A stretch of DNA of 64,000 nt from Paenibacillus tyrphae (GTDB lineage: Bacteria; Bacillota; Bacilli; Paenibacillales; NBRC-103111): NCBI RefSeq assembly GCF_024158745.1, contig NZ_JAMZAW010000020.1, forward strand, positions 62,001 through 126,000, read 5' to 3'. Position 1 is the stretch's first letter. Each line of letters begins with the position of its first letter. The notes beneath the pieces are model-generated. The model searched no databases. It was not told the DNA's origin and saw only the letters and a list, made by a program, of their open reading frames with translations. Position numbers and translations under genes: made by a program. Below are positions 26,901 to 37,700 of the stretch, one piece after another.

Positions 26901-28725
26901 TGGCAAGCCGTTGTGCCATGCTCTCTCTCGCCACTTGGTAGGTGTACAGGAAGTCGGGGAGCGAGACGTCCGGGTGAGAGCGGAGGTAGCGGAGCGCGGC
27001 ATCGGCATTGGCTTGCAGCGATTCTGCACTTTGGGCCGACAGCACGAACAGACCTGGCATCGCTTCGTTGATCTGCGCTGCAACCGCACGCGACGGATTG
27101 GGATAGTCTTCGATCACCACATGGGCATTCGTGCCGCTGTAGCCGAACGAGTTGACGGCAGCCAGGCGCTTGCCATTTCGATTGGGCGTCCACTCGCGAC
27201 GAGCTGTGTTGACATAGACCGGGCTATTGGCAAAGTCGATGTGCTTGTTGCCCTGTGCATACTGGATGGAGGGCGGCATCTCTCCATGCTTCATGCTCAT
27301 CAAGACTTTGATCACGCCCAGCACGCCTGCTGCAGCCGTCGTGTGACCGATGTTCGCCTTGAGCGAACCGATTCCGCAGAAGCCTTTCTGAGTCGTGAAC
27401 TTGCGGAAGGTGTTGTTAAGGGCGTGAATCTCGATCGGATCGCCAAGCTTGGTGCCCGTGCCATGCGCTTCGATGTATTGAATGTCTTCCACGTCGATCT
27501 CGTACTTGCGGTAGATCGATTCTTGCAGCTGGCTCTGCGCGAGGAAGCTCGGCGCGGTGATGCCGGAGGTCTGGCCGTCTTGGTTGGTGCCGCTGCCTTG
27601 GATGATGCCGTAGATGTGGTCGTTGTCCCGCTCGGCATCGCAGAGGCGCTTGAGAATCAAGACCCCGACGCCGTCGCCGACGACGATGCCGTTCGCTCCA
27701 TCGTCAAACGGACGACACTCGCCATTGGGAGACAGCATCCCGGCGTTGTGCATGGAGATGAACGAGCCCGGATGGCAGTAGACCGTGATTCCGCCTGCGA
27801 TGGCGAGGTTGATCTCCCCGCTCTTCAACTGCTGGCAGGCCAGGTCGATCGCCACCATCGACGAGGAGCAGGCCGTGTTCACCGCCAGCGCCGGCCCTTT
27901 CAGATCCAGATAGTACGCCATGCGAGCCGCGAGGATGCTGATGTCATATCCGAGCATGGAATAATGGGAAAAATCTTGAGCGAGCGCCGAGGAACCGGCG
28001 GTGCCGATAAAGGTGCCGACGGGCTGCCCGCGCAGCTGCGTCGGGGTGTAGCCGGCATCTTCTAAAGACTTGTATGTTTCTTCCAGCAAAATACGCTGGG
28101 TGACGTCCATCTTCTCAGCTTCGATGGCCGAGATGTTAAAAAAGAGCGGGTCGAAGCGGTCGATGTCGTCCATCTTGCCATAGTTGATCGGAAACGGATT
28201 GGACGAATGGGCTTGGATGTATTCCAGCCATTTCGGATCGCTCACTTCGCTGATGCATTTTTTCCCGTCGCGAACCAGGTTCCAGAATTCTTCTTGATCG
28301 CTCGCCCCGGCACTCCGGACGGAGAGACCGATGATGGCGATCTCATCGGTCTCGACCCGTACTTCGCGAGTGGGCGGAGTGGGTGTCGGTGCTGGTGCTG
28401 GTGCTGGTGTTGGTTTCGGTGTCGGCGTTGGTGCCGATACCGTCGGCTGTGCTTGTTTTGCAGGTTGTACGAGGGTATGGAACTGCTTTTCCATGTAGAC
28501 CGCCAGAGACTCAAGGTCTGCACATTCAAATACGATGCTGGTCGGCAGGTTCAGGTCGAACCGGACGTTGATCGCTTCGAGCAGTTCAACCGCATTGAGC
28601 GATCCGATCCCCAGTTCCTTGAAGGTATCCGATTGCTCCAGTTCGGTGCGTTCCAAACCCAAGGTCTGTTCGAAGATCTCGAACAGGATCTCTTTGATCT
28701 CAGTTCTGGTCATCCCGGAACTCAT
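20923..28725 (-). CDS. Trans-AT polyketide synthase, terminal subunit with thioesterase
   Basis: 2600 residues. Domains: ACP 8-82 (Ser42); Pro/Thr/Ala linker; KS 127-545 (Cys286, His421, His461); degenerate DH about 732-935; KR about 945-1395 (Tyr1299, GDFGSCDYAIANRF); ACP 1417-1500 (Ser1454); KS 1548-1962 (Cys1704, His1839 in HSVGS instead of HGTGT, His1879); ACP 2163-2238 (Ser2200); thioesterase 2278-2580 (Ser2361 in GYSLGG, His2554). There is no AT domain. The first ACP completes the module whose KS and methyltransferase end the preceding protein. The DH has lost the HxxxGxxxxP motif (LRDRTVPEFALLEMA) and is shortened. The last module has no KR; its odd KS may only pass the chain to the final ACP. 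The TE should release the product by hydrolysis or lactonisation. The ATG is 14 bp after the stop of the previous gene. Confidence 0.93.
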   Translation of the reverse strand: MSSGMTRTEIKEILFEIFEQTLGLERTELEQSDTFKELGIGSLNAVELLEAINVRFDLNLPTSIVFECADLESLAVYMEKQFHTLVQPAKQAQPTVSAPTPTPKPTPAPAPAPTPTPPTREVRVETDEIAIIGLSVRSAGASDQEEFWNLVRDGKKCISEVSDPKWLEYIQAHSSNPFPINYGKMDDIDRFDPLFFNISAIEAEKMDVTQRILLEETYKSLEDAGYTPTQLRGQPVGTFIGTAGSSALAQDFSHYSMLGYDISILAARMAYYLDLKGPALAVNTACSSSMVAIDLACQQLKSGEINLAIAGGITVYCHPGSFISMHNAGMLSPNGECRPFDDGANGIVVGDGVGVLILKRLCDAERDNDHIYGIIQGSGTNQDGQTSGITAPSFLAQSQLQESIYRKYEIDVEDIQYIEAHGTGTKLGDPIEIHALNNTFRKFTTQKGFCGIGSLKANIGHTTAAAGVLGVIKVLMSMKHGEMPPSIQYAQGNKHIDFANSPVYVNTARREWTPNRNGKRLAAVNSFGYSGTNAHVVIEDYPNPSRAVAAQINEAMPGLFVLSAQSAESLQANADAALRYLRSHPDVSLPDFLYTYQVARESMAQRLAIVVKDRDQLIGQLERYLAGAGKSGEVFVGTVGKNGSVNGINPADTEEGQAFLLSLLHNRKLKTVAELWVNGNRIDWEGLYPAGTVKRLTGLPTYSFAQERYPLPAFEIVQTGFGKQAKSAVNALHPLLHRNTSDLTEMRYSTIFTGEETFLRDRTVPEFALLEMARAAVEQASGALKEGLTRLRLQNIVWESPLAVDADGSQVHIALYPAANGEISFEIYNDEEELHASGSAVLTEDEAPLLDASTLQERGARVTLPMVPSQFLLHPHLPDAVLQGSVPATLQEVAIYAPCPSSMWVVADDGNFTFCDEQGKVCLQISGLQTQKNRPQAVSPSAEPFALMTFEEIWQEQARNNHAPSNLNTLLCFLSNAEAQRAVVEAVQARSPQTQVLFVAQGTSCQQALRSVQEQQGEVDALLYLWPLEDASLVEDTKPILDIVQALATTKLKAKSLMLVGQHRNATERAFLESWIGFERSLGLVLPDTRAAVVMQEAGAVSLQENMHLLLDELNASKIESVLYQNGKRHVCKVQPTRIQAGSSTLLKSGGTYLITGGLGGLGYLLAEHLAGKHPVNLILTGRSALDAAKQAKIEALEKRGSRVFYLQADVCDRTRMEAGLAEARSQFDRVHGVLHAAGLVRAESILDKDDRRFQQVLDPKIKGTLLLDELLQGEPELDFTCYFSSSSAIIGDFGSCDYAIANRFQMAYGELRNGTTFVINWPLWKAGGMHFEKKENTEAYFKTSGQRFLEVEEGLAIFDRILSQNRTQHLVMVGQPSRIERMLGLAKSAAPTPVPVHSGSNTSSGKGRRPEMKGFTLEQCVEWDLKEQISSVLKIPRTKLDVEENLADFGFDSISLAEFAGFLSKHYSIAVTPALFFEHSTIRALTQFYAVTHGEAMRDFYQEQAASAPAIAAAPVAPIVSTPSKRPSRKKTGKARFAAGGAVRSAQEPIAIVGISGRFPQASNVQELWKNIRDGKEAITVVPSDRWDWREEKGMGKWGGFVPDVDRFDPLFFKISPKEAEYIDPKQRLFLQEAWHALEDAGYMGERIRGTACGVYVGVEEGEYGFLAGEDSPLNSNQNATLAARISYALNLKGPNMAITAACSSGLVAIHQACQALRQGECDMALAGGVSLLISPMIHNGMGKLDMLSPDGTCFVFDGRANGLVPSEAVAVVVLKPLSKALEDGDQIYGCIKGSAVNYDGQTNGITAPSPASQADLLHQVYKRFGINPADIQYVLSHSVGSRLGDPIEVQALTNAFRRHTDRTQYCALSSIKPLIGHTFAASGVVSLISMLMAMKERTIPALHNYESSNDYINLTDSPFVIHTKNRSWTTADERPRLGAVSTTGISGTNAHLVVEEYIPAQQEAVDHEPTDAPQIIVLSAKNRERLDEVAAQLLAFLEADESLKLPDIAHTLQVGRDEMEARLAMVVQSRDELMQGLRGYLKKGDAPIALYLGDLNESHSEILDLLAGITGETVLRALLAESNLGKLALYWAKGGKIPWEALQGGASARRISLPTYPFERRRCWLTAPTIARRELATQSLPAVAAASASEAVPVCEEQDLAIAEDLQERVIGIISELVGLTPAELKVNKPLDHYGFDSILYMQLLRQIQTQIDPFFSFVKLSECRSMEDLIRELVPNGATKAKPKAEIVSQTPAPPQAPLAAPPAHKPVQTSLSQFPELVLLNQATEGRPIFWMHGTAGGVGIYSMIAKVSNRPFYGIKARGWMSNRTPIRGIYAMAAYYVHIIQTVQPEGPYDLGGYSLGGLLAYEVARQLQELGQKVNSIMFLDTLYSDKIYTKTMLPEAMFDRKTAILQSFNMTLLTEIQHEPEKIPTTLIHRDDLDPTLSDEEYSKQLLTLARERGYKRTEDYLNTMIQSSSDVQEAFDRSGFTILPLPNPQEVSAYFFRNKSGSFLGALEPYFNVKTSPVFDQGDYWTEFERQIDDFHLFDIDSSNHMMLLSEPKAAASILAFCQELYSAFGLAPTFLETFAHEHRSLVGTTS

Positions 28726-28739
28726 GCTCCCTCACTCCT

Positions 28740-31700
28740 TTAGATTTGTTGCAACATGTTGCGCCGAGCTTCCGGATACGGCGTCCTGTTGGACATCTGC
28801 TTTGCGTTGTGCTCTCGCAGTTCTGCCGGGCTGAGAGCTGAATTTTTGCTGATGACGAACAGACAGTAGCTGATCCAGCCTTTCTCAAGCGAGATCGAGC
28901 TATTGGCAAAGTTCCGAATGGAATTTTGTACGACTTCCGGCAGACCTTTCGTATTCTCCGCGTGCTCAGGATCATGCAGAGAGTTGGCGACCTGCTTGGA
29001 GACGTCAATCACTTCGTCAAGAACGAGGTGATGCTCCGCCAGCAGGTCGATCCAGCCTTGTACAGTCGGGATGTAGATGTCGATGCTCGGATCGGCGATG
29101 GCTCCGCGCAGGTTCGCGATGAAGTCCATCATCAGCACCTGCCCCCCTTCGTTGAGGGCCGAGGACATGTTCTGGAACAGCCCCTGCTTGTCAGGGATGT
29201 GGCAGCTGACTTCGATCCCGATCATCATGTCGTAGCGACCTGGGAATCGGTCTTTGGAGCTGTCTCCATGGAAGATGGCAGCTTGTGCGCCCAAGTTCAG
29301 TTCTTGAATTCTCCGGTTGCCAAGGTCCGCCTGCGCCTCCGTGATCGTAAAGCCCTGCGTTTTCAGATGCGGGTAGCGCTTGGCCAGCTGAATCACGTCT
29401 GTCCCATGAGCGCATCCGATGTCAAGCAGAGCGTGCGCGCGCTGGAAATCGCCTCGGCTGAACAGCACGCGGCGCATCTCGATCTGCTTGCTGCGCACCA
29501 TCTCAAGTTCGGCCGGATATTGTTCCGGGTTCAGGTACACGCGGCTGATCGAGAAGCCGGGGATTTTTTCCTCAAACGGGCAGAAGGTCAGATACTCTTC
29601 TTGAAAACCGGAGTCTCCGCTTTCGACGACGCGCGTATAGAACTCGGCCGCCTTGTTGGAGATGGCAAATTCCTTTTCTTGCGGTTTCGGCCCCTCCACC
29701 CAGCATCTACGCTTCACAAATGGATAGGTCGGCAGCGAGACGCGCTGCACGTTCTTGCCGTCATGTAGTCGCTGCCACAGCACTTTGCTGCCGGAGAGCC
29801 AGAGGGCGGCCAGCTGCTCAAGATTGCGCTCTTGCAGCGCGGTTTCCACAAGGGCTCTGGCTTGGTGACGATCCGGTGCAGGACGGGTCTCGTCCACAAC
29901 AGGCGAGGAGATGTATTCCTGCAAGCGCTGCAGCAGTTCTTCTTTGGAAGAGACGATGAAGGCTGCGCGCTTTTTCATCGGCTCGCGACCGACTTGCAGC
30001 GTGTAGGCGATCTGGGCGAGCGTCAGGGATCGGCCCGCTTCGCTCGCGAGATGCTCGGACAGACGAGCCGCCATGTGCTGCAGGCGGTCGTGGTTTCGGG
30101 CCGAGAGGATCACCAGTTGCTGTGCTGCGCCCGGTCGTTCTACCTGCACAGCCATCGCGGTCGGAATGTATTCTTCGATCACGGCATGGGCATTCGTGCC
30201 GCTGATCCCTGTCGTGCTGATCGCGCCGACTCGCGGGCGGCCTTCCTGCGTCGTCCACGCTCGGTTCTCGGTGCTGACGACGAACGGACTCTCCTCAAAT
30301 CGGATGTACTCGTTGCTCGATTCGAATCCGTGCAAGCCCAACAGGGTGCGTTCGCGCATCGCCATCAGCATGCTGATCAGGCTGACGATGCCCGATGCGG
30401 CAAACGTGTGCCCGATGAGCGGCTTGATCGAGGAGAGCACACAGTTCTGCGTTTGAGCGCCAGGCTTGCGGAAGGCGCTGGTCAGCGCTTGGATCTCCAT
30501 CGGATCGCCTAGCTTCGACCCGGTGCTGTGCGACATGACGAACTGGATGTCAGACGAATCGATTCCATAACGGTCATACACGCTGCGGATCAGATCGGCT
30601 TGAGCGTCCGGGTTCGGCGATGTGATACCATTCGATTGGCCGTTGTAGTTGACTCCGGTCGCTGTGATGCAGCCGTAGATCTGGTCGCGATCGGCGATCG
30701 CTTTGGACAGAGGCTTGAGCACGACGACGGCAACGGCTTCGCTCGGCACCAACCCGTTCGCACGCGAATCAAACACATACGAGTGTCCGTCCGGGGACAG
30801 CATGTCGATCCTGCTCATCCCTTGGTAGATTATCGGGGAGATCAAAAGATTGACCCCGCCGGCCAGCGCCACGTCGCAGTCCCCTGCGCGCAAGGCTTGG
30901 CAGGCTTGATGGAGCGCAACCAGCCCGGAGGAGCAAGCGGCGGTCAACGCCAGATTCGGCCCCTTCAAGTCGAGGGCGTAGGCGATGCGGGCGGCCAACG
31001 TCGCATTTTGATTGCCGTTGAGCGGGCCGCCATCCCCTGTCAGGAAGCCGTATTCACCCTCTTCGACACCGACGTAGACGCCGCACAACTTGCCGCGAAT
31101 CTGATCGCCCATGTAGCCGGCATCTTCGAGCGCATGCCATGCTTCCTCCAAGAACAGGCGTTGTTTCGGGTCCATGTACTCCGCTTCTCTCGGCGAGATC
31201 TCGAAGAACAGCGGATCGAAGCAGTCGACGTCTTTTACGAATCCGCCCCATTTGGACGTGATTTTGCCTTCTTCAAAGTCACTTTGCCAGTCCCAGCGAT
31301 CCGAAGGAATCTCGGTGATCGCGTTCTTGCCCGCTTTGAGGTTCTGCCAGAAGTCCTGCACGCTGTCCGCTTGCGGGAAGCGTCCGCTCATCCCGATCAC
31401 GGCGATCGGTTCTTGAACGCCGGATGTCGGCGGCGGCACGAGAATCTCTTTTGTCACCGCGACTTCTTGCCGGGCCGGAGCGACAACCGGAACGGGTGTC
31501 GGTTCGGGGGCTGGTTCGGCAGTCGGTTCAAGGTAGTGCTGCGTCATCAACGCCTCGTGTTCGCGCAGGAAGTGCAGGGTCAATTTTTCCAACGTGGAGT
31601 GGCTAAAGAACAAGGCCGGCGTCACTTCGAGGCCGTATTGCTTGGAAAGACGGTTGCCAAGCTCGGCCAAGCTGATCGAGTCAAACCCGAAGTCGACCAG

Positions 31701-34700
31701 ATTTTCCTCGACATCGAGTTCGTCGCGGGAGATTTTCAGGATCTGGCTGACCTGTTCTTTGAGATCCCACTCGATGCATTGCTCAAGCGAGAATCCTTGC
31801 AACTCCGGACGCATCGCTGTGCCCGACGAGACGCTGATAGTCGGCGGCGGCGTAGTGGGTTGAACCGCTGTCGGCGCTTGTGCAGCCATTCCGAGGAAGC
31901 GTTCGACGCGGCTTGGCTGCCCGACGAGGACCAGCTGCTGCACGTCGTTCTGCGAGAGGATCAGGTCAAAGAGCTCCACTCCCTCTTCCGCTTCCAAGAA
32001 GCGCTGTCCGCTCGACTTCAGGTAGTTCGCTGTGATCTCTCCTTCATCAAGACCCATTCCGCCTTCTTTCCAGAGCGGCCAGTTGATCACCAGCGTCTGG
32101 CCCGGCAACTGCTGTTCGTGACGGTGTTGCGCGTAGGCCATCTGGAAGCGGTTGCCGATCGCGTAGTCGCAGGAACCGAAATCGCCCAACACGGCGGATG
32201 ACGAGGAGAAGTAGCAGACAAAATCAAGCTCGGTCTCCTCCGCCAGCAATTCGTCGAGCAGCAGGGTTCCTGCGATCTTCGGGCTCAGAACCCGTTCAAA
32301 CGCCTTGATGTCCTTGGCAAAAAGGCTCTCGTCCCCGGACAATCCTGCTGCGTGCAGCACGCCGTGCAGAGGTCCGAAGCGATCGCGTGCACGAACCAGC
32401 CCGGCTCGCATCTGCTCTTCGTCACATACGTCCGCTTGCAGGTAGAAGACTTGGCTGCCCAGCGTCTCCAGATCGCTCAGCTTGCTGCGCTTCTCTTCGT
32501 CGAGCTCGGAGCGGCCGGTGAGGATGAGGTTCACAGGCTGTTTTTGGGCCAGATGCTCCGCGAACAAGTAGCCGAGCGCACCGAGACCGCCGGTGATCAG
32601 GTAGGTGCCGCCTGCCCGCACCGTGCGTTGGCCCGCTTCAAGGCGGGTCGGCTGGACGGTGCAGATGTGGCGCTTGCCTGCTTCATACAGGACGCTTTGC
32701 GCTTGCGGGGCATGGAGTTCACGCCAGAGCAGCGGCATCCAGTCTTGAAGCGAGGAAGAGCCCGCCTGCAAGACCGCCGTCACCTTCGTGTTAGGCAGCA
32801 CTAGGCCCAAAGATCTTTCAAAGCCGATCCACGATTCGAAGTAGCTTCGCTCCACTCCGTTCTCGAATTGCCCAGCCAGCAGCAGGCGTTCGGGCTTCAG
32901 ACCGGAAGCGTCGAGGAACTTCAGGATGTTCACGATACTGGAATACTCTCGGATCAGAGCCTTGTCTTCAAGCGGCCACAGGTACAGCATCCCGAAGACG
33001 TCTCGACGCTCCTCCTGCATGCGTTGGAAGGACTCTGGAATCGAGCTTCCCTGTGCGATGAACTCGACTTGCAGGCTCGGGCTCAGGGACTTGAGCGCCT
33101 CCCGCACCGTTTGCTGTAGTGCCGGATCGGACAGGAAGCAGACGAGCGTTCCAGCGTTCCGGGCTGTGACAGAAGGCAGGGATTTCTCTTGCCAGATTTC
33201 TCGGAATGTCATCAACTCGAAGGATTCCGGCTGCTTCTTGGCTTGTGCAGGTTTCGCTTGTGCAGGTTCAGCCTGCAGTCCAGTCAGGCGAACGCAGATG
33301 TTCCCTTGGGCGTCGCACAGTTCGATGTTGAGCGTGCCATCGCTTCCCTCTTGCACCCTTGCTTGCAGGTTTGTCGAGACCGGGGCCAGCACTTCAAGGT
33401 TTTCCACGACGCTCGAAGACATCAGGGTGCGTGCCGCTCCAGCCGTTCCTTCCGGCACCCAGTAGCGCTGTTTGGCAAACGGATAGGTCGGCAGGCTGAT
33501 GCGGCGCGGCTTGTGTTCGCCGTAGAGCTTGTTCCAGTCCAGCTCCAATCCTTTGACCCACAGGTCGACGAGCTTGACGTGCTTGCGGCGCTGAATCCAT
33601 TTTTCAATCGCTTCCTGCAGCTCTTCATCGGCGAGGAAGAGCGAGAGGGTGTCTCGGTTGGCTTTGACATGGCCGCGATAGAGGGTTGGGACATCCTCTT
33701 GGCCGGACACGCAGGCGCGCAACTTGGTCGCGAGGTCTTGAAGCGAGTCGACGAGCAGCGCCATGCGCGCATCGTGCGCTTCTCGACCGATCTGCAAGGT
33801 GTAGGCGATGTCAGCGAGGTCCGCATCTGTGAACGGCTGCGTCTCGATGGCGTGAAGCAGGCGCGCGGCCAGCTCCTGCAACCGTTCTTCGTTCTTGGCC
33901 GACAACACGATCACGGCCGGATTCTGCGGCGTCACCTCGACAGGCGTGCGCAGCGACTCTGCCGGTACGTACTCCTCGATGATCACGTGCGCGTTGGAAC
34001 CGCCCGCTCCAAACGATGAGATGCCAGCGATGCGCGGCACTTCGCGAACCTGACCGCCGATCTCCACCAGCGGGCGCTTCCACTCCGCCAGCTCCTGCTG
34101 CACGACGAACGGGGTCGCGTCAAAGTCGATGTTCGGGTTGAGCACCTTGGCGTGCAGCGATGGTGCAAGTTGACGATGCTTCAGTTGCAACAGCACCTTC
34201 GTAACGCCGGCGATGCCCGCCGCGCTCTCACAGTGCCCGATGTTCGACTTGGCCGAGCCGATGGCACAGGATTGCAGTTTAGCGTTTTTCCCTGCTTGGA
34301 AAGCCTTGGTCAAGCCGGCGATCTCAATCGGGTCGCCAAGCGAGGTGCCGGTTCCGTGCGCTTCGATGTAAGAGACCATGCTCGGGTCAAGCCCTGCCTT
34401 GCGCAACGCCTGCTCGATCACATTCGCCTGCGCATTCGGGTTCGGGACGGTGTACCCGTTGGTTTTGCCCCCGTGGTTGATCGCGGTGGCCTTGATCATG
34501 CCGTGGATCTGATCTCCGTCTTCAATCGCCTTGGACAGAGGCTTGAGCAGCACCGCGCCCACGCCTTCGCCCGGCACGTAGCCGTCGCCCCCTTCGCCAA
34601 AACTCTCGCATCTGCCCTTGCTCGACGCGAACTTGCCTTGGCCGAGCAGCAGGTACTTGTTCGGGTGAATCGAGACGTTGACACCGCCGGCGATCGCCAG

Positions 34701-37700
34701 TTCACAGCCGCCTTGCTGCAAGCTCTGGCAGGCCAGATGAATCGACGTCAGCGAAGACGAGCACATCGTATCGACGGCAAGGCTCGGCCCGTGCAGGTTG
34801 AAGAAGTACGACACCCGGTTGGCGATCGACGAGGGGTTGCCAGACAGGGCAAGCGGTCGGCCGAGGATCGTCTCCTCTGCGCCGTACAGCTGATACTCTT
34901 CGTACATCACGCCGACATAGACCCCGACGTTGCCGTCAAGCCCCAGCCCGCGATGTTTGGCGAGCATCTCGCGCGTATACCCCGCATCTTCCAGCGCCTC
35001 GTAGACGGTCTGCAGGAACAGTCGCTCCTGCGGGTCCATGATCTCCGCCTCGCGCGGGGAGATGTTGAAGAACTTCGGATCGAATTGATCCACGCCGTCA
35101 ATAAATCCGCCCCATTTGCTGTTCGTCTTGCCCGGCTTGCTTTTGTCCGGGTCAAAATAGAGGCTGTGATCCCATCGGTCTTTTGGAATCTCCGTGATGC
35201 AGTCCTTGCCATCCCGCAGATTTTGCCAAAACTCCTGAAGGTTGCGCGCCCCCGGATAGCGGCCGGAGACGCCGATGATCGCGATGTCCTGTTCTCCCTT
35301 GGCCGCCTTCGCAGGTTGCGCGACCGGCGCTGCATGCACAGCCGTCGAACTCGCGGCCAGCCTCGAACGTCTGCGGCTGCTGACAACCGACGGCTCAGGA
35401 GTGGACGTGGCCGCCACCGAAGCGGATTCCGAAACCCGCTCCTGCTCCCCGATGTCCAAGAGCTGCTGCAAGAGAACACGATGGGCGTCCAGGAAGTATC
35501 CGGTCAGCTCGCGGAGGTTTTGGTATTCAAAGAACAGCGTTTTCGGCAAGGAGCCAAACGTCTTTTCCAGTTGGTTGGTCAGCTGCATGACCAGAATCGA
35601 ATCGATGCCGTATTTTTCAAAAGGCGCATTGGCTTCAATCCGGCTGGCTGGCATCTTCAGGACGGAAGAGAGCAACGTCTTGAAATACTCGATCGCTCTC
35701 TCTTCAAAATCGCTCGAAATGAGAGTCGGCCCTTCTTCCAGCCTAGACACTGGCCCAGCTGCGGCTGTCGGTGCTGTTTTTGCAAAAACGGCGCGGATGC
35801 GATCCAGATCGCCTTCGACGACAAGAATCTGGTCTTGCTCGGAAGCCATGCCCTGATACAAGGCGCGAATCCCGGTTGCCGTCTGCATCGGGATCATACC
35901 GAGGGTCTCTCGCACCGTCTGCTCCGTCTCCTGCTCCACCTGCATCCCGCCTTCTTGCCAGAGCGGCCAGTTGATCGACAGCGTCCGGCCGGAGCGTTTG
36001 CCATTTGCGACCCGCTCGTTTCGATACCCCGCAAAAGCATCGAGGAAGGCATTGGCCGTCGCATAGTCCGCTTGTCCCGGGTTGCCGATGGCTCCGGCCA
36101 CCGAGGAGAACGTCACGAAGAAGTCGAGCGGCAGATGTTGCGTCGCCTCATCGAGATGCACGGCACCGGCCGCCTTGGGAGCCAGCACGTCCTGCAACTC
36201 CGCTGTCGTCTTCTTGAGGATCAAGTTGTCGCGAATCACGCCTGCGCTGTGCAGGATGCCGTGCAGAGCGCCATGCTCAGATTGAATGCTCTCGATCAGC
36301 TGCATGACCCCCGCGAAGTCGGTCACGTCCACTTGCCTGTACACAACATTTGCGTCCAAGGACTGAAGTTCTGCCTGTTTCTCAGCGCTCAGCGGCCCCC
36401 GTCCCGTCAGGACGAGCGTCGCCCCTTTCACTTGCCGTGCGATTTCGCCAGCAAAAATGCGGCCTAGGCCCCCTGCGCCCCCTGTGAGCAGGTAGACGCC
36501 TTGGTCCTTCCATGGAATGCGCAACACCTCTTCGCCCGGCTCGACTTCGCTCCATCCTGTTCCCCAGCGTTTGCCGCCTTGGTAACGGACGTGTGCGTCG
36601 CCTGCACAGCGAGCATTTTCTCGCAAGGTCTCCGCAAGGTTGCTCGCATCGTCAACTTCGATCAGCTGCCCGACAAGGTTCGGATTCTCCAGCTGAGCGG
36701 TCTTCAGCAGTGCAGAGAGGCCGGTGAAGACCTGCCCGTCCCCTTGCGCCGGAACGACGATCTGCACGAGCACCTTCCCTTTGCGTCTTTCTTGCAAAAT
36801 CGACTTGATCGCCTCAAACGCATGTGCTGCATAGGCCTCGAAGCGTTGGGCAAGCCCTTTTTCCTCTGTCTGCAAGATCAGGCTCCGCATCCCGCTCTGT
36901 TCGATCTCAGCGTCCACTTCGCAGAGCATCACCAGATGGTCCGCATACACCGTCTGTACAGCCTGCAGATTGACCGGACGCTCTGTCCAGTCCGGTCTGA
37001 GCATCAGCGTCCCCGCCTCGGCTCCTCGCTCGCGGTCGAGTATGCGGGAGGAATAGCCCTTCATCCGCACGCGGACGCTTCCGCTCTCGTCGCACAGGTC
37101 GAGATCGAGCTTGTGTACCTTGTCCCCTGGCTTGTTACCTTCACTGCGGCGCACGAAGGCCCACATCGAAGTGGTGCAAGGCCCGAAGATCTCCAGCTCC
37201 TCCAGCGCGAACGGCAGGGCCGGCTGGAGCGTCGTTTCGTCAGTCAGGAAGCCGATGGCCGTCTGCAGAGTCGAGTCCAGCAGGCTCGGGTGCAGGATGA
37301 ACTGACGCGCGGTGCTCGCGACGGCGGCTGGCAGCGACAAGCGGGCCAAGATCATCTCCTGCCCGACATAGAGGTGCTCCATCCCTTGGAAAGCCGGCCC
37401 GTACTCAAGGCCCGCTCGGCGGTACAAGTCATAGCATTCCGCCGCGCCTCGTTCGCGCTGCCCGCACTGCGCTTGCAGAGAAGCAAGATCGAGCACGGGA
37501 GCCTCGACGTCCGACAGAGCCGGTACCGCGCGCCCTTGGCTGTGTACGATCTCGCCGTCCAAGCCGCTGTACACTTCAAATCCGATCTCGCCGTTCTCTT
37601 CCGGGAACAGCCCGATCTGCACCGACACCGCGTCTTCTTCTGCGATGATCGGACGCGCCCAGACCACATTTTTCAAAGAGATCGACGGCATGTCGGCGGC

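Noticed and set aside
28380..28440. GGTGTTGGTGCTGGT-like repeats
   Set aside because: They encode the Pro/Thr/Ala linker after the first ACP of the TE protein.
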